Positions 15,748-17,780 of a stretch of 17,780 nucleotides of DNA are shown here, piece by piece. Numbering within the stretch: position 1 is the first letter of the stretch; the number at the start of each line of letters is the position of its first letter. A program made the position numbers and the translations under genes. The stretch is from positions 1 through 17,780 of the forward strand of contig JBBSJC010000105.1 in assembly GCA_038257655.1 (NCBI GenBank). Reading direction: 5' to 3'. The notes beneath the pieces are model-generated. The model made no database searches and was not told where the DNA came from. It saw only the letters and a program-made list of their open reading frames with translations. Origin of the DNA: DASUME01 sp038257655 (lineage in GTDB: Bacteria; Myxococcota_A; Polyangia; Polyangiales; DASUME01).

Positions 15748-17780
15748 ACGTACAGACCGGACAGCACGGTACGGATGATCAAGCCCACAAGTGGGTGGCT
15801 GTCACGACCTTACTTTACTGTTCGGTGTTCCTGGCTGCGGCCGCCTTGTTCGAGCTCACGTTGCATTCGCTGGCCGCGGTGCCCGTGCTGTTTGCCGCCT
15901 GGGCGACAGGCAAGCGCGGCGTTGTCGCGGTTTGGTCCGTGATTCTCGTCGTGCATTTTTTCGTCAACTATTGGGTCTCGCAGTTCGGTATCGCTCCAAA
16001 CCTTACTTTCATCTCCGGCAGCATAGCGCTGCTTGCGATTGGCCTCGGCATCGGCATCCTGCGCGATCGCACCGAGGCGCAGGTCAAGTTGCAGAAGCTT
16101 ATCGAAGCTCGCTACGAACGCGCCGCGCGCGGCGCCAACGACGTTCTTTGGGAATGGGACACCGCGACAGGCGGTGCCTACTTCAGCGCGCAATGGTCTG
16201 AGCTCCTTGGCCACATCAATACGGAGCTTGCCCCGCGCATTTCCGAGTGGTTTGACCGCGTGCACCCCGAGGATCTTCCTGGTCTTCGAGCGGAGATCGA
16301 GCGCTATCGCGCGGGCGATACCCAGCGTTTCGGTCACGAGCATCGTATTAGGCGCAAAGATGGCAGCATGGTGTGGGTCGCAAGCCGCGGCGTGGCTTCC
16401 TTACCCTCGGAGCTTGGTCCTCCGCGCATCACGGGCTGGATTACCGACATCACCGATCAAAAGCGCTCCGAAGCCCAGCTGCGCCGCTTGGCCTTCCACG
16501 ATGCCTTGACCGGCTTACCGAACCGTTCGCTGTTCATGGATCGTCTGCTGCAGGCCCACGAGCGCTCCAAGCGCCGCGGCACGGCCTACGCGGTGCTGCT
16601 CGCGGACCTCGACCGCTTCAAGGTGGTCAATGACAGCCTGGGCCATGCCGTGGGCGATTTGCTGCTCGTCAAGGTCGGCAGACTGTTGCGCGATACGTTG
16701 CGCTCGAGCGACACGATCGGTCGGCTTGGCGGGGATGAGTTCGTCATCCTGCTCGAAGACCTGGAACGCGCCACGATAGCGGACGAGATCGCAACCGAAG
16801 TGCTCGGCGCGTTATGTCAGCCGATCGATCTCGACGGCCATCGCGTGGTGACTGGCGCCAGTGTGGGGCTGTCCCGCGGTGGACTCGATCGCGACGTCGA
16901 TCCCGAAGATATCGTGCGCGAAGCCGATATCGCCATGTACCAGGCCAAGGGCCTCGGCGGCGGTCGCATCGAGGTCTACGACCCGGCGTTTCATGCGCGC
17001 GTGTCCGAGCGCCTCGATCTGGAAAACGAGTTGCGGCGCGCCCTGGATGGCGAGACCTTACACGTGCATTACCAGCCGATAGTCGACGTGGAGACTGGGT
17101 TCGTGGTGGGTTTTGAGGCGCTCGCGCGCTGGGATCATCCGCGGCTTGGTCCGGTCAGCCCGGCCAAGTTCATCCCGGTCGCAGAAGAGGCGGGCCTTAT
17201 CGAAGAGCTCGGTGAATGCGTGTTGCGCATGGCGTGCAAACAAGGGGAGCGTCTGCGGCGCGCTTTTCCGGAGGCTCCGGCGTGGCGCATGGGCGTCAAT
17301 CTATCGGTCGCGCAGCTTGCGCGCTCTGATCTCAACACGCGCATCGAGGAGGCGCTCGCCCAAAGCGGTCTGCCCGCTGACTACCTGAGTCTAGAGATCA
17401 CCGAAAGCGGCCTGCTCGAAGACACGGAGCTTGCTTCACGCACATTTTCTGCGCTGCAGGCCAGGGGCGTGCGTTTGGCGATGGATGATTTTGGCACCGG
17501 CTATTCCTCGCTTCAGTACCTGCGACGCTTTCGCATCGATACGCTCAAGATCGATGGCTCGTTCGTGCGCGATCTCGATGCCGCAGGCGAGGAGATCTGC
17601 GCAGCCGTGATAAGCCTCGGCCACGACTTGGGATTGTCGGTGATCGCCGAAGGGGTCGAGCGACCGGAAGAGCTCGCGCGTCTCAAGCGCCTCGGTGGTC
17701 GCTTGGCCCAAGGCTTCTTACTATCGCGGCCGCTGGCTGCTGTAGACCTCGAGCGCTGGCTCTCGCAGATGCCGGGCTGG
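15744..17780 (+). CDS. Second membrane PAS-GGDEF-EAL protein, 3' end outside window
   Basis: The frame is open for 679 codons to the window edge. The EAL domain is complete and its paralogue ends at a comparable point, so few residues are probably missing. The layout matches its neighbour: about four membrane helices (17-106), PAS at about 123-240 (RYERAARGANDVLWEWD to GWITDITDQKRSE), GGDEF (250-415) with GGDEF at 329-333 and RxxD at 320-323, and EAL (425-675) with Glu458-Ala-Leu, VNLS, EITE, DDFGTGYSSL, KID at 602-604, Glu636 and Gln656. All canonical EAL residues are present, so it is predicted bifunctional. The start is set by the ATGA overlap with the upstream stop (15744-15747). The shared PAS opening shows tandem duplication, while the membrane region has diverged, suggesting different input signals. 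Confidence 0.94.
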   Translation, partial: MNVQTGQHGTDDQAHKWVAVTTLLYCSVFLAAAALFELTLHSLAAVPVLFAAWATGKRGVVAVWSVILVVHFFVNYWVSQFGIAPNLTFISGSIALLAIGLGIGILRDRTEAQVKLQKLIEARYERAARGANDVLWEWDTATGGAYFSAQWSELLGHINTELAPRISEWFDRVHPEDLPGLRAEIERYRAGDTQRFGHEHRIRRKDGSMVWVASRGVASLPSELGPPRITGWITDITDQKRSEAQLRRLAFHDALTGLPNRSLFMDRLLQAHERSKRRGTAYAVLLADLDRFKVVNDSLGHAVGDLLLVKVGRLLRDTLRSSDTIGRLGGDEFVILLEDLERATIADEIATEVLGALCQPIDLDGHRVVTGASVGLSRGGLDRDVDPEDIVREADIAMYQAKGLGGGRIEVYDPAFHARVSERLDLENELRRALDGETLHVHYQPIVDVETGFVVGFEALARWDHPRLGPVSPAKFIPVAEEAGLIEELGECVLRMACKQGERLRRAFPEAPAWRMGVNLSVAQLARSDLNTRIEEALAQSGLPADYLSLEITESGLLEDTELASRTFSALQARGVRLAMDDFGTGYSSLQYLRRFRIDTLKIDGSFVRDLDAAGEEICAAVISLGHDLGLSVIAEGVERPEELARLKRLGGRLAQGFLLSRPLAAVDLERWLSQMPGW

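Overview
The window is GC-rich (roughly 64 % by eye), densely packed chromosomal DNA, most likely from a member of the Myxococcota or a related deltaproteobacterial lineage. The lineage evidence is a SCE4755-type polysaccharide-monooxygenase-like protein (family named after a Sorangium locus) with a MYXO-CTERM-like tail, long Ala/Pro/Glu-rich linkers, histone-H1-like Ala/Lys repeats, and tandem GGDEF-EAL proteins. I see no tRNA, rRNA, insertion sequence, phage gene or CRISPR array. No gene-free stretch exceeds about 180 bases.

Left block (1-6582): a tripartite RND efflux operon on the minus strand, outer-membrane TolC-like factor -> lipoprotein periplasmic adaptor -> inner-membrane RND pump (cut by the left edge). 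Both junctions are 4-base ATGA stop/start overlaps. A MarR-family regulator is divergent to the operon. The 152-base gap between them holds candidate promoters for both directions and an imperfect 18-bp palindrome that could be the MarR operator. The MarR protein carries an unusual cationic repeat tail whose end overlaps the 3' end of a convergent short-chain dehydrogenase gene.

Middle block (6539-10573, minus strand): an LPMO-like surface protein gene, a DUF721/DciA helicase-loader gene and a lipoprotein gene overlap end to end and look like one transcription unit. A separately spaced SDR oxidoreductase gene follows, preceded by a 13-bp direct repeat.

Right block (10632-17780, plus strand): aroA (EPSP synthase), then an XRE-type regulator and ribonuclease D two bases apart, preceded by two copies of a palindromic GTCGCGACA word. 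After a 180-base gap come two paralogous membrane-PAS-GGDEF-EAL proteins joined by another ATGA overlap; the second is cut by the right edge.

Most of the window is recognisable. The least conventional elements are the MarR with a histone-like tail, the histidine-brace protein in a gene cluster with a replication factor, the paired c-di-GMP enzymes that differ at one EAL residue, and an over-represented GTAAGG word. I did not find a clear multi-gene system that is new.
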